Assembly: GCF_021532625.1 (NCBI RefSeq)
Contig: NZ_JAKGAR010000003.1
Coordinates: 310,001-374,000 of the forward strand
DNA: 64,000 nucleotides
Direction: 5' to 3'
DNA from: Octadecabacter algicola
GTDB taxonomy: Bacteria; Pseudomonadota; Alphaproteobacteria; Rhodobacterales; Rhodobacteraceae
Shown here: in pieces, positions 62,180 through 64,000 of the stretch
Numbering within the stretch: position 1 is the first letter of the stretch
How the letters are laid out: every line of letters begins with the position of its first letter
Notes under the pieces: generated by a model
Database searches by the model: none
The model's input: only the letters and a program-made list of their open reading frames with translations
What the model was told of the DNA's origin: nothing
Program-made: the position numbers and the translations under genes

Positions 62180-64000
62180 TGGAAAACACCTTGAGCAGTT
62201 CGGCGGGCTTCGTGCGGCCGAGTTTTCGTGCAGGCCAGAGTGCCGCCAGAACCGCCGCTGCGACAGCAAAGGCCGCCAAACGAATGTAGTCCAAGGGGAA
62301 CAGGAACATCGGCAATCGCCAACCGAAGGCTTCGACGTTTACGACCGCCAGCAGCGTCCATGCCAAAGCGAGGCCAAGTGGCAGTGCCAGAGCAGCCGTC
62401 AGCAATGCCAATAGAACCGCCCGGATCACTTCGAGGTGCCCCAACCGCGCCCGCGTGACGCCTTGCGCCCAAACCGGTGCAAGCTGCGGTAGACGCATGG
62501 TCGCGAGGGTAAGCAAACTCATCAAAATTGCAAAACCTGCAACCGCCAGCGTCAACACATTTAATGCGCCCGTAACTGTAAATGTGCGGTCGAATACGGC
62601 AAGCGAAAATGCCTTGATGCCCGCCTGATCGACCATGTTGTCTTCGGCCAATCCAAAAGCATCGCGCAGGTTCTGTGCCAGTGCAGGGACGTCAGCGGGA
62701 TCCATTCTCAGTCCAAACCTTTCGGGGCGAACATCTGGAAACAACGTCGCGAACGCAGTTTCAGTTACGATCACTTGGCCGATCGGATTGCCATAGTCCC
62801 CGTAGATGCCAAGCACTGGGAAAGCTTTGCCCGCCAAGGTAATCTCGTCTCCGATTTCGATCTCCATGCGTCGGGCCAATTGCTCGTTTATGGCGGCGCC
62901 TTGGGCGGTTTCGATTTGCGCCCAAGCATCCGGCGTCGACTGCAAGAACACCCAATTGTCCCGATAGGTCGAATGCGGTGCTGGGCCGTAAATGTCGGAC
63001 GGCATCCCTTTTACATCCTGCGTTGTGAATTGAATTGGCAGAACCTGATCGACGCGTGGCTCTAAATACGCTGCAAGGCGTTCCGCTTGATCGGCGTCAT
63101 TCGCATAGACGTAAAATTCAGAAGCCAACCGTTGATCGAGAAACCCAGTGAACGTCATTCGAAAGCTGCTGACCATTGTCGACACACCGACGTTGGCCGC
63201 CATTGCCAGCAGCAACGCCATGAGCGCCAAAGACAGGCCCGGCAACTGTTGGCGCGTGTCGGCCCAAAACCATTGGGCCATCACAGACTTTGCCCGTTTC
63301 GCACCTACCGCCAACACGCGGTCAAGGATCACGGGCAACGCGAGGGCCGCCCCAACCAATAGTGTAGCCAGCATTGCAAACCCCGCAATGAGGCCGCCCC
63401 CGACCACCCCCAAAACCAGCGCGACCAACAGTAACCCCGCAGCCAGACCAGCCTGCCAATAACGCGCCGCGACAGCTTGCATGCCCCATGCGCGTGGCTG
63501 CGCTGAGGTCAACAGCGGCATGCGGGACAGTTTCCATAAAGATGCAGCCGATGCCAAACCTGTCCCCCCAACCGCAATCGCGAGACCTGAAAGCCACCAT
63601 TCTGGTCGAAGTTGCAAAGTCCCGGAAACAGACGCGCCATAAAGGCCGGTCAAAGTTGCTGCGACGTCAGGCAAAAGCGCGGCAGCAACAACATACCCAA
63701 GACCAACACCAATGGCCCCGGAAATCAGCGAGATCATCAAGAGCTCTGCCGCAATCAAAATCATCAAGCGGCGCAAGGGAAAGCCCAGCGCGCGAAGGGT
63801 TCGTATCATCGGGCGGCGTTGTTCAAACGCGAGGCCAATTGCGCCATGAACAATGAAAATGCCGACCGCAAATGACAACAATCCGAACGCCGTAAGGTTG
63901 AGGTGGAAGCTATCGGTTAAGCGGGCGACATCTGAACCCGATTGCGGTTCGCGCAACGCCAAGTTGGGCGCGACGTCCTGCAACGGCTGCTGTGTGATCG
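62169..64000 (-). CDS. FtsX-family ABC transporter permease, N-terminus cut by window edge
   Basis: The frame is open from the right edge to the stop at 62169, at least 610 residues. It has an MacB/FtsX-like architecture: FGLLSFAVGIFIVHGAIGLA and RTLRALGFPLRRLMILIAAE (an FtsX domain), several helices, a periplasmic core (about VDQVLPIQFTTQDVKGMPSD to AFGLAEDNMV) and a final FtsX domain ending WPARKLGRTKPAELLKVFS. Eight or more membrane helices are visible. The AttH-like gene overlaps its end, so the two are one operon; the ATPase should lie to the right of the window. Confidence 0.92.
   Translation of the reverse strand, partial: ITQQPLQDVAPNLALREPQSGSDVARLTDSFHLNLTAFGLLSFAVGIFIVHGAIGLAFEQRRPMIRTLRALGFPLRRLMILIAAELLMISLISGAIGVGLGYVVAAALLPDVAATLTGLYGASVSGTLQLRPEWWLSGLAIAVGGTGLASAASLWKLSRMPLLTSAQPRAWGMQAVAARYWQAGLAAGLLLVALVLGVVGGGLIAGFAMLATLLVGAALALPVILDRVLAVGAKRAKSVMAQWFWADTRQQLPGLSLALMALLLAMAANVGVSTMVSSFRMTFTGFLDQRLASEFYVYANDADQAERLAAYLEPRVDQVLPIQFTTQDVKGMPSDIYGPAPHSTYRDNWVFLQSTPDAWAQIETAQGAAINEQLARRMEIEIGDEITLAGKAFPVLGIYGDYGNPIGQVIVTETAFATLFPDVRPERFGLRMDPADVPALAQNLRDAFGLAEDNMVDQAGIKAFSLAVFDRTFTVTGALNVLTLAVAGFAILMSLLTLATMRLPQLAPVWAQGVTRARLGHLEVIRAVLLALLTAALALPLGLALAWTLLAVVNVEAFGWRLPMFLFPLDYIRLAAFAVAAAVLAALWPARKLGRTKPAELLKVFSNER

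Noticed and set aside
1-64000. tRNA, rRNA, CRISPR, insertion sequence, prophage or attachment site
   Set aside because: Intergenic gaps were read for cloverleaf, spaced-repeat and terminal-repeat patterns and none was found; no transposase, integrase or phage gene is present.

Overview
The window reads as a chromosomal segment of a marine alphaproteobacterium of the Rhodobacteraceae (Roseobacter group). The evidence is a complete ccoNOQP-ccoGHIS cytochrome cbb3 locus preceded by an FnrL-type regulator, an FMN-riboswitch-controlled type 2 lumazine synthase, a selenide water dikinase fused to an FAD oxidoreductase, Hint/choice-of-anchor-L proteins, a DUF3179 protein, and moderate GC with Rhodobacteraceae-like proteins throughout. 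I see no rRNA, tRNA, insertion sequence, prophage or CRISPR array. Gene density is high. Both edge genes are cut: an M17 aminopeptidase at the left and an FtsX-type ABC permease at the right.

Layout. 1-5.7 kb: M17 aminopeptidase, small unknown protein, beta-carbonic anhydrase, asd, MFS transporter, fnrL. 5.7-14.6 kb: universal stress protein divergent from ccoNOQP and ccoGHIS. A perfect FNR box lies between usp and ccoN and a near-perfect one before ccoG, so FnrL probably switches on the high-affinity oxidase, its assembly factors and the stress protein at low oxygen. 14.7-17.5 kb: iron(III) permease and binding protein, convergent, with no ATPase alongside. 17.6-25 kb: FAD oxidoreductase, EamA transporter, leuB, a LysR regulator divergent from an NAD-epimerase-like protein, a degenerate endonuclease/exonuclease/phosphatase-fold protein, and a membrane protein. 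25.2-27.7 kb: leuD and leuC with a Tat-signal ORF between them that runs without a stop into leuD.

28-36.6 kb: DUF3179 protein, MscS channel, then a forward housekeeping run (rsfS, rlmH, gpmI, EnvC-like, ctpA, rppH). 36.6-42 kb: small secreted protein, MltB-like transglycosylase, rnr, dapE. 42-45 kb: two Hint-domain proteins, the second lacking the catalytic residues. 45-51.3 kb: a glutamate-receptor-like channel with an unusual filter, dapD with a small coupled membrane gene, a PLP dehydratase, a LOG protein, rlmN and an IalB protein.

51.4-57 kb: asparaginase, FMN riboswitch plus ribH2, then serB divergent from serC-serA, which together with serB form the phosphorylated serine pathway. 57-64 kb: phosphoesterase, mnmH convergent with selD (selenophosphate supply and its use in 2-selenouridine tRNA), and an AttH-like lipocalin protein with its ABC permease.

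Most of the window is ordinary core genome. The items most worth a second look are the Tat-ORF/leuD continuous frame, the coupled leader ORF before rsfS, the hairpin covering the mscS ribosome-binding site, the inactive-looking second Hint protein, the glutamate-receptor-like channel lacking the TVGYG filter, and the EEP-fold protein lacking metal ligands. None is proven to be a new system.
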